A DNA stretch of 64,000 nucleotides from Allorhodopirellula solitaria (GTDB taxonomy: Bacteria; Planctomycetota; Planctomycetia; Pirellulales; Pirellulaceae): the NCBI RefSeq assembly GCF_007859855.1, contig NZ_SJPK01000010.1, forward strand, positions 1 to 64,000, written 5' to 3'. Below the pieces are notes generated by a model. It saw nothing but the letters and a program-made list of their open reading frames with translations, made no database searches and was not told the DNA's origin. How positions within the stretch are numbered: the stretch's first letter is position 1; every line of letters starts with the position of its first letter. Made by a program: the position numbers and the translations under genes. Shown piece by piece: positions 44,495 to 52,924 of this stretch.

Positions 44495-45691
44495 GTGATT
44501 CCATACGGCCGTCAATCGATTGACGAGACGGACATCGAAGCCGTCGCTAACGCTCTGCGTTCAGACTGGTTGACGCAAGGACCTGCGATCGACGCCTTTG
44601 AGGCATCCCTGGCTCAGCGATGCCAATCTCGTTACGCGGTAGCGTGCAATTCCGGAACCGCGGCTTTGCATATGGCCTATGCGGCTGCGGACGTGGGGCC
44701 GGGCACTGTCGTGGTCGTGCCAGCGAATACTTTTTTAGCGACCGCCAATGCAGCAATCTACTTGGGTGCAGAGGTTCGTTTTTGCGATGTTGATTCCCAA
44801 ACGGGACTGATGACCGCCGAGACGCTCGCCGCAGCACTGTCGAGTGATGTGCGCCAGCGGGTTCGAGCGGTGGCCCCTGTTCACTTCGCTGGCCAAGCCT
44901 GCGATATGGCGGCGATTGCCGATACGGTGAACCGTTTGTGCCCTCAGGCGGTGGTAGTCGAAGATGCCAGCCATGCGATTGGTGGCGTTCACCAGGATGG
45001 TGTGCCCGTCGGTTCACTCGGTCACGCAGCCATGGTGACCTTTAGTTTCCATCCCGTTAAACATATCGCTGCCGGTGAAGGCGGTGCGGTGACTACAGAT
45101 TGTCCTGAGCTGCAGAACAAACTCAATCAATTTCGTTGCCATGGGATGACGAAGGATCCCGGCGAGTTGCGCCGGCCCGAGGAGGGGCCTTGGTACTACG
45201 AAATGCACACACCGGGATTCAATTACCGCATCCCCGAGATGTCGTGTGCACTCGCGTGTTCGCAGTTGAAGAAGCTGGATCGATTCATCACCCGGCGACG
45301 TGAGATAGCCGAGCGCTACCTCGACGAACTGCGGAATGTTAGCCATCTCAAACTGCCGTCGTCGCACACGCTCAACACTTCGGCGTGGCACCTGTTCTGC
45401 CTGCATGTTGATTTCCAATCGCTGGGATGCGACCGGGCGGAGTTGATGCAGCGTCTTGTTAACTGCGGTGTGGGAACCCAGGTCCACTACTACCCAGTCC
45501 CACTCCAGCCGTTTTACGTCGATCGATATCAACATACCGCCTCCCAATTCCCGGGCGCTGTTGGGCATTACGACCGGGCATTGAGTATCCCGGTCTTTCC
45601 AGCCATGACCGACGCGGAGGTCAAGCAAGTGATCTCTTCGGTTCGCCGGACATTCGCGACCGCGGGCCATGTGCGGACGATGGCCGCCTAA
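44495..45691 (+). CDS. pseC: PLP aminotransferase PseC
   Basis: 398 residues from GTG. DegT/DnrJ/EryC1/StrS family enzyme that aminates the PseB product at C4. Starts IPYGRQSIDETDIEAVANALRSDWLTQGP, contains CNSGTAALHMAY, VEDASHAIGG and the Schiff-base lysine in FSFHPVKHIAAGEGGAV. Length matches the family. Separated from pseB by about 280 bp of repeat-containing sequence, so not a tight operon. Confidence 0.92.
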   Translation: MIPYGRQSIDETDIEAVANALRSDWLTQGPAIDAFEASLAQRCQSRYAVACNSGTAALHMAYAAADVGPGTVVVVPANTFLATANAAIYLGAEVRFCDVDSQTGLMTAETLAAALSSDVRQRVRAVAPVHFAGQACDMAAIADTVNRLCPQAVVVEDASHAIGGVHQDGVPVGSLGHAAMVTFSFHPVKHIAAGEGGAVTTDCPELQNKLNQFRCHGMTKDPGELRRPEEGPWYYEMHTPGFNYRIPEMSCALACSQLKKLDRFITRRREIAERYLDELRNVSHLKLPSSHTLNTSAWHLFCLHVDFQSLGCDRAELMQRLVNCGVGTQVHYYPVPLQPFYVDRYQHTASQFPGAVGHYDRALSIPVFPAMTDAEVKQVISSVRRTFATAGHVRTMAA

Positions 45692-45817
45692 AGCGGCCAC
45701 CTCAAGAACGAAATCAGCAAATACGAGGTAGACAACCACTGCTCTCGGGAAGTGGTTGAATCGGAGAATGTGGCCACCCCGATTTTGGGGATGGCTCGAG
45801 CAAACAGTCTCGCCAAG

Positions 45818-45894
45818 AAGGGGTCTGACCCTCGCCGGTGAGAACGACGAGAAACAAGTCAAAGGACTCGCCTCCAAAGGGTCAGACCCCTTTA
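45818..45894. repeat. Inverted pair of AGGGGTCTGACCCT palindromes
   Basis: Two inverted copies of the repeat seen at 44226 lie at 45818-45832 and 45868-45894, about 35 bp apart, and can form a long hairpin between pseC and the spsF-type gene. The right copy ends 24 bp before the downstream start codon. Confidence 0.75.
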
Positions 45895-45917
45895 CGGATA
45901 GTGCTAAAGTAAAACCC

Positions 45918-46664
45918 ATGAAAACAGTTGTTATCATTCAAGCTCGAGTGGGATCGACCCGGTTGCCGCGGAAGGTGCTACTACGCCTTGGCGATCAAAC
46001 CGTGCTCGGCCGAATCGTCGATCGGATGCGGGCCTGCAAGCGGGTCGATGAGGTTGTGGTAGCGACCACGCATGAGTCCGCTGATGATGCGATCATCGAG
46101 GAATGTCAACGTTGCCGGGTGCGGGTGGTTCGCGGCAGCGAACACGATGTGTTGGCTCGCTACCATCATGCCGCCTTGGTTTCTCGGGCCACCGATGTGA
46201 TTCGGATCACAGCGGATTGCCCGCTGATCGATCCCCAATTGGCAGACCAGCTCATCGCGCAGTATCGAGTCCACCGGAACAACGTTCCTCCGGTGGATTA
46301 CATTTCCAATACGCGTCCGCGCAGCTATCCGCATGGACTCGACATGGAGATGTTCAGCATGGAAGCATTGGAAGTGGCGCACCGCGAAGCGACAGCCGCT
46401 TACGAGCGTGAGCACGTGACGCCTTATTTCTATCAACACCCCGAGCGATTCCACTTAGAGAATATCGTTCAGCAGGTCGACCAATCGGCGCTAAGGTGGA
46501 CGCTCGATGAGCCGACCGATTTTGTCTTCTTTCAAGCTGTGTTCCGACACTTTGGCGGTACGGACTTTGTCACCACCGCGGAAGTATTGAAACTACTCGA
46601 CCAGCATCCGCACCTCCAACGTATCAACGCAGCCGTGAAACAGAAGAAGCTGAGAGCCGCATGA
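45918..46664 (+). CDS. SpsF/PseF-type cytidylyltransferase
   Basis: 248 residues from MKTVVIIQARVGSTRLPRKVLLRLGDQTVLGRIVDRM, the nucleotide-binding start of the acylneuraminate cytidylyltransferase superfamily, in the SpsF subgroup. DVIRITADCPLIDPQLAD and RSYPHGLDMEMFSMEALE follow. Likely activates the nonulosonic acid with CMP. It overlaps pseI as ATGA (46661-46664). Confidence 0.88.
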   Translation: MKTVVIIQARVGSTRLPRKVLLRLGDQTVLGRIVDRMRACKRVDEVVVATTHESADDAIIEECQRCRVRVVRGSEHDVLARYHHAALVSRATDVIRITADCPLIDPQLADQLIAQYRVHRNNVPPVDYISNTRPRSYPHGLDMEMFSMEALEVAHREATAAYEREHVTPYFYQHPERFHLENIVQQVDQSALRWTLDEPTDFVFFQAVFRHFGGTDFVTTAEVLKLLDQHPHLQRINAAVKQKKLRAA

Positions 46665-47719
46665 CATTGCCGAGTTTTCCAATCGCGACGACCTCGATTG
46701 GAACGGATCAGCCTCCGTTCGTGATCGCAGAGATGTCGGGGAATCATAACCAGTCGCTCGATCGAGCCATTGCGATCGTCGATGCAGCGGCCGATGCTGG
46801 AGCGCACGCGGTCAAACTGCAGACGTACACCGCCGATACCATGACCCTCGATGTCGATCGGGATGAGTTCAAGATCCTCGACCCGGAGAGCCTGTGGTTT
46901 GGGCGTCGGTTGCATGAGCTCTATCGAGAGGCCGCCACTCCGTGGGATTGGCACGACGCGATCTTTGCGCATGCCAAGTCACGCGGGATCATCGCATTCA
47001 GTTCACCATTTGACGAAACGGCTGTCGATTTTCTCGAGACACTCGATGCGCCCGCCTACAAAATCGCTTCTTTTGAACTGACGGATTTGCCGCTGATCGC
47101 CAAGACCGCTGCGACCGGAAAACCGCTGGTCATGTCAACGGGAATGGCGACGTTGGCGGAGATTGATCAAGCCATCGAGTGCGCTCGTGAGCATGGCTGT
47201 GGCGACTTGGTACTGCTCAAATGTACGAGCAACTATCCCGCTACACCGGAATCGACGAACCTGCGAACGATCGAGCACCTGAGGGATAGTTTCGGTGTGC
47301 AAGTTGGTCTGTCTGATCACACCGGTGGGATTGGTGCTGCGGTCGCTGCCGTGGCCATGGGCGCGACCGTAATCGAAAAACACTTCACTCTCCGCCGCGC
47401 CGATGGCGGTGTGGATTCCGCATTCTCTCTCGAACCCAATGAGCTGAAGAGTTTGGTTGTCGAGACCGAGCGAGCTTGGCAAGCGTTGGGTGAAATTCGC
47501 TATGGCAGTGCGGGCCCACAGCAAAAATCCCTGATTTTCCGCCGCTCTATTTTCGTAACTCGAGACGTGGAAAAAGGCGAAGTCGTGGGCCCCGACTGTC
47601 TCCGCATCGTACGTCCTGGACATGGATTGACGCCGAAGAATTGGTCGCGGGTCTGCGGTCGGACGACGAACCGGAAACTGACTCGAGGTGAACCAACGAA
47701 CTGGGATATGTTCGTCTGA
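46661..47719 (+). CDS. pseI: Pseudaminic acid synthase PseI (NeuB family)
   Basis: 352 residues. TIM-barrel domain (FVIAEMSGNHNQSLDRAIAIVDAAADAGAHAVKLQTYTADTMT, KPLVMSTGMATL, LKCTSNYPA, GLSDHTGG) and a C-terminal SAF/antifreeze-like domain (RRSIFVTRDVEKGEVVGPDCLRIVRPGHGLTP). MSGNHN and the DTMTLD segment match the pseudaminic rather than the sialic branch. Condenses a 6-deoxy-hexosamine with phosphoenolpyruvate. Confidence 0.92.
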   Translation: MTLPSFPIATTSIGTDQPPFVIAEMSGNHNQSLDRAIAIVDAAADAGAHAVKLQTYTADTMTLDVDRDEFKILDPESLWFGRRLHELYREAATPWDWHDAIFAHAKSRGIIAFSSPFDETAVDFLETLDAPAYKIASFELTDLPLIAKTAATGKPLVMSTGMATLAEIDQAIECAREHGCGDLVLLKCTSNYPATPESTNLRTIEHLRDSFGVQVGLSDHTGGIGAAVAAVAMGATVIEKHFTLRRADGGVDSAFSLEPNELKSLVVETERAWQALGEIRYGSAGPQQKSLIFRRSIFVTRDVEKGEVVGPDCLRIVRPGHGLTPKNWSRVCGRTTNRKLTRGEPTNWDMFV

Positions 47720-47736
47720 GGGCTCGTCTCTTGCGA

Positions 47737-48072
47737 TCAGTCTTCGAGTTCGATCATCTCGACGGGCATGATCACATCCTCACTGCGGATGAGACGGATG
47801 TTGCTGCAGCGGTTGAAATAGAATTGACGGGGTTGTTCGCGGCACAGGCACAATCCGAGAAACCGATCCGAATTGGAATAGCGAATCGGGCTGACGGTGC
47901 GGCGAGTGCGTTTGCCTTTGCTATCGGCATACTCCAGTTCCACTACCCACTCATCGGAATCGAGCATCGCGATTCGAAGCATCTGCTGAGTCGTTAGCGG
48001 TTTTCGTCGTCGCGACGGGGCGATAGCGAAGGGGGCTGAGGAAACAGCGGGATCGAGAGTCAAAGTGGTCAT
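47737..48072 (-). CDS. Small WYL-like domain protein
   Basis: 111 residues. After a Ser/Ala/Pro-rich leader, the sequence DEWVVELEYADSKGKRTRRTVSPIRYSNSDRFLGLCLCREQPRQFYFNRCSNIRLIR has the strand pattern of a WYL sensor domain, here without a DNA-binding domain. Convergent with pseI. Function unknown. Confidence 0.55.
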   Translation of the reverse strand: MTTLTLDPAVSSAPFAIAPSRRRKPLTTQQMLRIAMLDSDEWVVELEYADSKGKRTRRTVSPIRYSNSDRFLGLCLCREQPRQFYFNRCSNIRLIRSEDVIMPVEMIELED

Positions 48073-48228
48073 GGTTGGAAGTCGTCAGAGGGATGTGAAA
48101 TGGGCCTGCAGCGGGTGATTTGCAATCCACAGATCGAAGCCTTGCGTTCGGCTCGGTGCGGCGTTCGCCTTGGATTACTAGTAGGATCGCAGCACAGGGT
48201 GACACGTTTGGTCAGGGGGGGGCGAAAG

Positions 48229-49251
48229 ATGAGAAATAACGGCTGTTTGCTAAGCAAATCGATTGGGTTGAGCCGAGTGGGGACGCGTCGGGGTATCGAT
48301 CTCGAACGCTCGCGCATTCTAGTGCAGGCGGCGATCCGCCCTCCTGCTCGGTGGAAGATCCCGGCTCCGCCACTGGCACGTTTCATCGTGATCGGGTTGC
48401 TGCTGTTCGGGACGAGATCCCTCTCCGCTCAATTCCCACCGAGTGCTGGCGTCTCGATGACCTCCGATCAGACCCGGCAATCGGTGCAGTGGCTCGCCCA
48501 CGAACTGATGATGCAGGTCCCCCCATGCATCGATGGCGATGATGATTGGGGCGAGACGAAGAAAGTGTGGGCAGGTGTGAAGGTCCATCGGGACGGCTGG
48601 GAACTGAAGACGCATCGACGTTGGCGAGAGCTGCGGCACGGTCGCTGGCTCCGGTATGAAATTGAGCTGTCCGAGCAGAACACAGCGCCCGCGTCGGCGG
48701 GCTCGGATTCGACGGCCGCTTCGGTCACGGTTTCCGATGGCAATGTCGCTACGCTGCTGCAGCCCTATGCAGCCTCCGACGTGGTGACGATTCACAGTGT
48801 GACAGCAGTGACATCCGATGCCGGACTGCAAAGCTGGCGAGCCGACGCGACGGTCGCGACACCAGCTCGCTTTGCGGTGCGGGTCGAACGTTGGAACCTG
48901 GGGATGAAGTGGTACAGCATCGAGATATCGGGCAAGATGAACGTATCGATGAGGTCGACGCTCACGATGGGGATGTCGGCGGACTTCGCCGAGGTGCCGC
49001 CGGCGGTCGAGCTGAACGTCAATGTTGAGAAGGCGTCCTTGTCTGTGGACCGATTCGAGGTCGAGCGGATCAGCAAACTCGGAGGCGATGCGGCGGAGGA
49101 GATCGGTGATCTCGCTGAAAACACGATCGGCAAGGTTTGGATCCGCAAAGAGAACACCCGCTTGGTCGACCGGCTCAATGACGCCATTGCCGACAATCGT
49201 GATTCTCTGCGGTGGTCGATGGCCGATTGGCTTGTTCAACTGGCACCATGA
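48229..49251 (+). CDS. Exported protein of unknown function
   Basis: About 340 residues. A basic leader followed by a hydrophobic segment ARFIVIGLLLFGTRSLSAQFPPSAG indicates export. The body has beta-rich sequence (NVSMRSTLTMGMSADFAEVPPAVELNVNVEKASLSVDRFEVERISKLGG) reminiscent of lipid-binding tubular folds, but no family is recognised. Start at MRNNGCLL is chosen because a GGGGGCGAAAG ribosome-site-like sequence lies upstream. It overlaps the next gene as ATGA. Confidence 0.6.
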   Translation: MRNNGCLLSKSIGLSRVGTRRGIDLERSRILVQAAIRPPARWKIPAPPLARFIVIGLLLFGTRSLSAQFPPSAGVSMTSDQTRQSVQWLAHELMMQVPPCIDGDDDWGETKKVWAGVKVHRDGWELKTHRRWRELRHGRWLRYEIELSEQNTAPASAGSDSTAASVTVSDGNVATLLQPYAASDVVTIHSVTAVTSDAGLQSWRADATVATPARFAVRVERWNLGMKWYSIEISGKMNVSMRSTLTMGMSADFAEVPPAVELNVNVEKASLSVDRFEVERISKLGGDAAEEIGDLAENTIGKVWIRKENTRLVDRLNDAIADNRDSLRWSMADWLVQLAP

Positions 49252-49964
49252 ATTTTCTCTGTCACGCGCTCCCTGCGATGCACTCGTTGCCTGGCCCGTC
49301 GTCGGATGCATCGTCTGAGCTCGATTTAGCGGTGCAAGCCATCTGTACGGGCATGCCTGATTTCCTATCGGTGATCGACCGCCGCATCCGAGCTCGCCGG
49401 CGGGCTGCCGAACCGTTTTTAAATGCTCCCAATACGGTCATGCGCAGCGTCGCGACCGGCATCGTCTCTCACGTCACCGATGACCAGTGGTTCCATGGTG
49501 GTGAGACATTCGCACGCATGAATCTTGAGTTCGCTGTGCAGTTGCGAGATCGCATGCCCGGCGATGCAGGGTTTCGGCCGTCGTTTGTCGGTCATATCCT
49601 GATCGAGATGTTGCTCGATGCGAACTATGTGATCGCGCAGCGGCACTGGGTTGATCGGTACTACGCGCTGTTCGACGAGGCTCCTCTGGAGGAGATCGAA
49701 TCCAGTGTCAACGAGATAACAGGAAAGCCCACCGATCGCATCGCTGAGACGCTGCGTCGGTTCGCAACAACACGGTTTCTCTATGACTACGCCGACGATA
49801 CGAAGCTATTGATGCGGCTCAACCAAGTCATGGCGCGCGTGGGCCTGGAGCAACTACCCGAGGCGGTTCAGCGGTGGTTGCCCGAGGCTCGAGCGGAAGT
49901 GCTCGCCAACCACACGCGTCTGCTCAGTGACCCCAGTAGGGCCACCCACTATCCGCCGCTTTGA
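49248..49964 (+). CDS. ACP phosphodiesterase-like / unknown protein
   Basis: 238 residues, all-alpha. The start MNFLCHALPAMHS and TGMPDFLSVIDRRIRARRRAAEPFL, then VSHVTDDQWFHGGETFARMN and SFVGHILIEMLLDANY (His/Asp pairs) resemble the AcpH/HD-like all-helical phosphodiesterases, with a possible metal-binding His/Asp set. The similarity is weak. Translationally coupled (ATGA) to the exported protein upstream. Confidence 0.6.
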   Translation: MNFLCHALPAMHSLPGPSSDASSELDLAVQAICTGMPDFLSVIDRRIRARRRAAEPFLNAPNTVMRSVATGIVSHVTDDQWFHGGETFARMNLEFAVQLRDRMPGDAGFRPSFVGHILIEMLLDANYVIAQRHWVDRYYALFDEAPLEEIESSVNEITGKPTDRIAETLRRFATTRFLYDYADDTKLLMRLNQVMARVGLEQLPEAVQRWLPEARAEVLANHTRLLSDPSRATHYPPL

Positions 49965-50002
49965 GAGATCGTGCGGATACGCGTTTTATACTGTCGGTCG
50001 TT

Positions 50003-50018
50003 GAGCCGAATGCGGCTC
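50003..50018. terminator. Candidate hairpin between convergent genes
   Basis: GAGCCG-AATG-CGGCTC in the 122-bp gap between the coupled pair (plus) and the GroES-like gene (minus). No U-tract. Confidence 0.3.
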
Positions 50019-50086
50019 TCGGCAACTCAGGATTGACGATCCTACCGTTCTGCAGGTTTCGATCACCCGCCATCGGTGCGCTGCGA

Positions 50087-50419
50087 TTACTCCGCCGGCG
50101 TTTCCCGGCGGAACACAGCCACGATGTCATCGACAGGCACGACGAACAATTGATTGTCGTGCTCCAGGTCCACTGGGATCGCATTTTTGGGATGGAATAG
50201 GATCTTGTCGTACTGACGCAGCGGCAGTTCATCGTCATGCTCCACGACTGCGCTGATCGTGACGATGCGGCCCGTAATGGTTGGAATCTCGGCGGCATCA
50301 GGCAACGCGATTCCACCTCGGGTTTCCCGCTTGGGTTCATCCTTGCGGACGAGCACTCGGTCACCGATGGGTTCGACATACTCGAACGAGGAGGGAGCTA
50401 CTTTTTTCTTCGTCATCAA
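50087..50419 (-). CDS. GroES-like co-chaperonin
   Basis: 110 residues. The Cpn10 fold is visible: VEPIGDRVLVRKDEPKRETRGGIALPDAAEIPTITGRIVTIS (mobile loop with GGIALPD) and YDKILFHPKNAIPVDLEHDNQLFVVPVDDIVAV. It stands without groEL and is diverged, so may be a secondary GroES; planctomycetes commonly carry several. Confidence 0.85.
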   Translation of the reverse strand: MMTKKKVAPSSFEYVEPIGDRVLVRKDEPKRETRGGIALPDAAEIPTITGRIVTISAVVEHDDELPLRQYDKILFHPKNAIPVDLEHDNQLFVVPVDDIVAVFRRETPAE

Positions 50420-50463
50420 TTCAAATCCTATTGGGGCGGGCCCCTTATTTCTCTCAGTGATTC

Positions 50464-51465
50464 TCAGTTGACCTTGGCAAAAATCATCTTGCCAGCGTTC
50501 GTCTGCAACGTGCTCGTTACCCGAACGTCCAGTTCTTGGCCGATTTTATTGCGTCCGCCTTCGACCACGACCATGGTGCCGTCGTCCAGGTATCCAATCC
50601 CCTGTTCGGGGCCTTCACCAGGCTTGATGACCCGCAAGCGGAATGTTTCATCGGGCAAGAACACCGGTCGGAGCGAATTGCTGATCTCATTCAGATTGAT
50701 GACCGGCACGCCATGAACCTTGGCAACCTTGTTCAGGTTGAAATCGCCCGTCACCACCTTGCCTTCGAGATGCTTGGCTAATAGGACCAATTTCAAATCG
50801 ACCGTTTGCCCAGCGAGTTCGGGGAGCTCTCGATCAAATATTTGCAGATCCACATTCTCATCCGCTCGCAACCGATTGAGCACATCGAGCCCGCGGCGAC
50901 CACGCGTGCGACGCAACTTATCGCTGCTATCGGCGATCGCCTGTAACTCGCTCAAGGCAAACCGTGGCATGATCAATTGATTGTCAAACACCCCCGTCGC
51001 AACGAGATCCGCGATCCGACCATCAATCACCACGCTCGTATCCAGGATCAACGGTTTGAAACCCTTGACCTCGCGCACAAACTCGACATACGGAATGAGA
51101 AATCGAAAGTCATCCTTGGTCTGCAACAGCACCGAGGTGCAGAGGTAGCAGAGGCAAATCCCGATCAGCAAACGGGCATGATCGGCGCTGCCGAATTGCT
51201 CCAGCAGCGGAGCGGCCGCGATACTTAAAATGTACGTCAGCAACACACCGATCAAGACACCAAAATAGACCGATGTGATCGTGTCGATGCGTTTTCGAGG
51301 CAGATAGATATCGACCACGACCATGATCACGGCCACGCCCATGATGACGATGAAGTTCAGCCACGGCAAAACCGAAGGTCCACCGCTCGGCAGCGCGGAA
51401 TTGATGATTGCTGAAACGCCACCGGCGCACAACAAAAAGAACAGTCGAAGAACAATCAATGCCAT
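50464..51465 (-). CDS. PIN/TRAM domain membrane protein (YacL family)
   Basis: 333 residues. Four N-terminal membrane helices, then a PIN nuclease domain starting FKPLILDTSVVIDGRIADLVATG with further acidic residues (ELQAIADSSDKLRRTRGRRGLDVLNRL, VTGDFNLNKVA), and a C-terminal TRAM domain (EGPEQGIGYLDDGTMVVVEGGRNKIGQELDVRVTSTLQTNAG). Membrane-anchored putative ribonuclease of the YacL type. It precedes the GroES-like gene by 44 bp. Confidence 0.92.
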   Translation of the reverse strand: MALIVLRLFFLLCAGGVSAIINSALPSGGPSVLPWLNFIVIMGVAVIMVVVDIYLPRKRIDTITSVYFGVLIGVLLTYILSIAAAPLLEQFGSADHARLLIGICLCYLCTSVLLQTKDDFRFLIPYVEFVREVKGFKPLILDTSVVIDGRIADLVATGVFDNQLIMPRFALSELQAIADSSDKLRRTRGRRGLDVLNRLRADENVDLQIFDRELPELAGQTVDLKLVLLAKHLEGKVVTGDFNLNKVAKVHGVPVINLNEISNSLRPVFLPDETFRLRVIKPGEGPEQGIGYLDDGTMVVVEGGRNKIGQELDVRVTSTLQTNAGKMIFAKVN

Positions 51466-51613
51466 GGGTGCTAGCGGCCAGCGTGGGAAACGCGGGTCGA
51501 CCTGACGCGGGGAGTGGGAGGAAACAGTGAGGTGGTGTGCGGCCTAGTGTAAATGCTCGCGACGAATCGCCCAGGGGTTGAGTTCCGCTTGGCACTCGAC
51601 AAGGCAAAAAACT

Positions 51614-52774
51614 TCACCAATCTGCCAGGGGGCCTCCTGTGGAGTGGTCCAAACTCGCGAATTGCTCGTCGCAGAATCGGTCCGTCATCCCCGCAATGTA
51701 CTCGCCCACGACGCGAGCGAGCGGCACCAATTCTGCCCGTCTTCGGAATCTCAGCGGCAAACGCATCGGATTTCGCGTCAATGTGCCGAAAAGCACGCTG
51801 ACGCGGTGAGCGGCCGATTCTCGCACCGGCAATAATCGCGGGTGACGATAAACGGCATCGAAGAGAAATCGCTCCAGTTCACGACGTTCCGTTGCTAACG
51901 AATCGCTGTGGTGCAAACGAATCCCCGCATCGCGAACATGGTCCGCTGACATCCCCTGAGCCGTTTGCAGCAGCTCGACCGCAATCTGCAATAAATCGCT
52001 GACCTGCAGATCGATCAATTCGTGCACGAGCAATTGGCGCGTCGGGCCCATCGGCAGGTTGCCCGCTTTCTGACGCACGCGATCCATGGCGCGACGAATA
52101 ATCGCCAACTCCGAGAGACTGTCAATCGACAAGAGACCCATCTGCAATGCGTCGTCGACGTCATGGGCGTCGTAGGCGATGGAGTCTGCCGCATCGACGA
52201 TTTGCACTTCCAGCAACGGAGCCCGGCCCACCGCCGCCTCCGATTTGTGCGCCCGGGTGTCCTGGCCCGCTAGCGTTTCGGCGGACAGGTTCAAGCCAGC
52301 AAAGGCGTGATAGCGTTGCTCGAGTTCTTCCACAATCGTCAGCGCAAACTGATTGTGCGAAAAACCGCCTACGCCCGCCATGCATTCGCTCAGAACATCC
52401 TCACCGCAATGTCCGTAGGGCGGGTGCCCGATGTCGTGCATCAAGGCCAAGGCCTCAGTCAAATCCTCATTCAGACGCAACACCCGAGCCAACGTCCGGG
52501 CCACCGACGCCACCTCGAAAGTATGCGTCAATCGTGTGCGATGGTAGGTCCCCATCTCGCCGGTGAAGACCTGCATTTTTCCCGACAGTCTGCGAAAGGC
52601 GCTGCTGTGCAGGATACGATCCCGGTCGCGCCCGTAGGGCCCGCGGTAGGCGTGCGGTGGTTCATGCTGCGCCCGACCAGCCGAATCGCTGCTGTGCATG
52701 GCGTAGGACGCCAGTAAGAGGTGTTCCCGATCGGCGTATCTTCGCAGATCGATCAAGGGGCCACCGGTCGACAT
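51614..52774 (-). CDS. dGTPase-like HD-domain phosphohydrolase
   Basis: 386 residues from MSTGGPL. HD motif residues: RTRLTHTFEVASVARTLAR, LALMHDIGHPPYGHCGED, and DAADSIAYDAHDVDDALQMG. Entry segment GRDRDRILHSSAFRRLSGKMQVF is characteristic of the dNTP triphosphohydrolase family. Hydrolyses dNTPs to nucleoside and tripolyphosphate. The start is chosen after a poor 28-residue upstream extension. Confidence 0.9.
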   Translation of the reverse strand: MSTGGPLIDLRRYADREHLLLASYAMHSSDSAGRAQHEPPHAYRGPYGRDRDRILHSSAFRRLSGKMQVFTGEMGTYHRTRLTHTFEVASVARTLARVLRLNEDLTEALALMHDIGHPPYGHCGEDVLSECMAGVGGFSHNQFALTIVEELEQRYHAFAGLNLSAETLAGQDTRAHKSEAAVGRAPLLEVQIVDAADSIAYDAHDVDDALQMGLLSIDSLSELAIIRRAMDRVRQKAGNLPMGPTRQLLVHELIDLQVSDLLQIAVELLQTAQGMSADHVRDAGIRLHHSDSLATERRELERFLFDAVYRHPRLLPVRESAAHRVSVLFGTLTRNPMRLPLRFRRRAELVPLARVVGEYIAGMTDRFCDEQFASLDHSTGGPLADW

Positions 52775-52924
52775 GATAGATGGGGGTACGCTCGGAATAA
52801 CGTGGAGAAAACGATCCACTGATAAGGTAGCCTCCGGGGACCGCATCGCCCAGGGCAACGAAAACCACGCTGGAATCGGGGTGGTTCTGCGGCATCGGGA
52901 ATTCAGAGGATGAACGCTAACACG

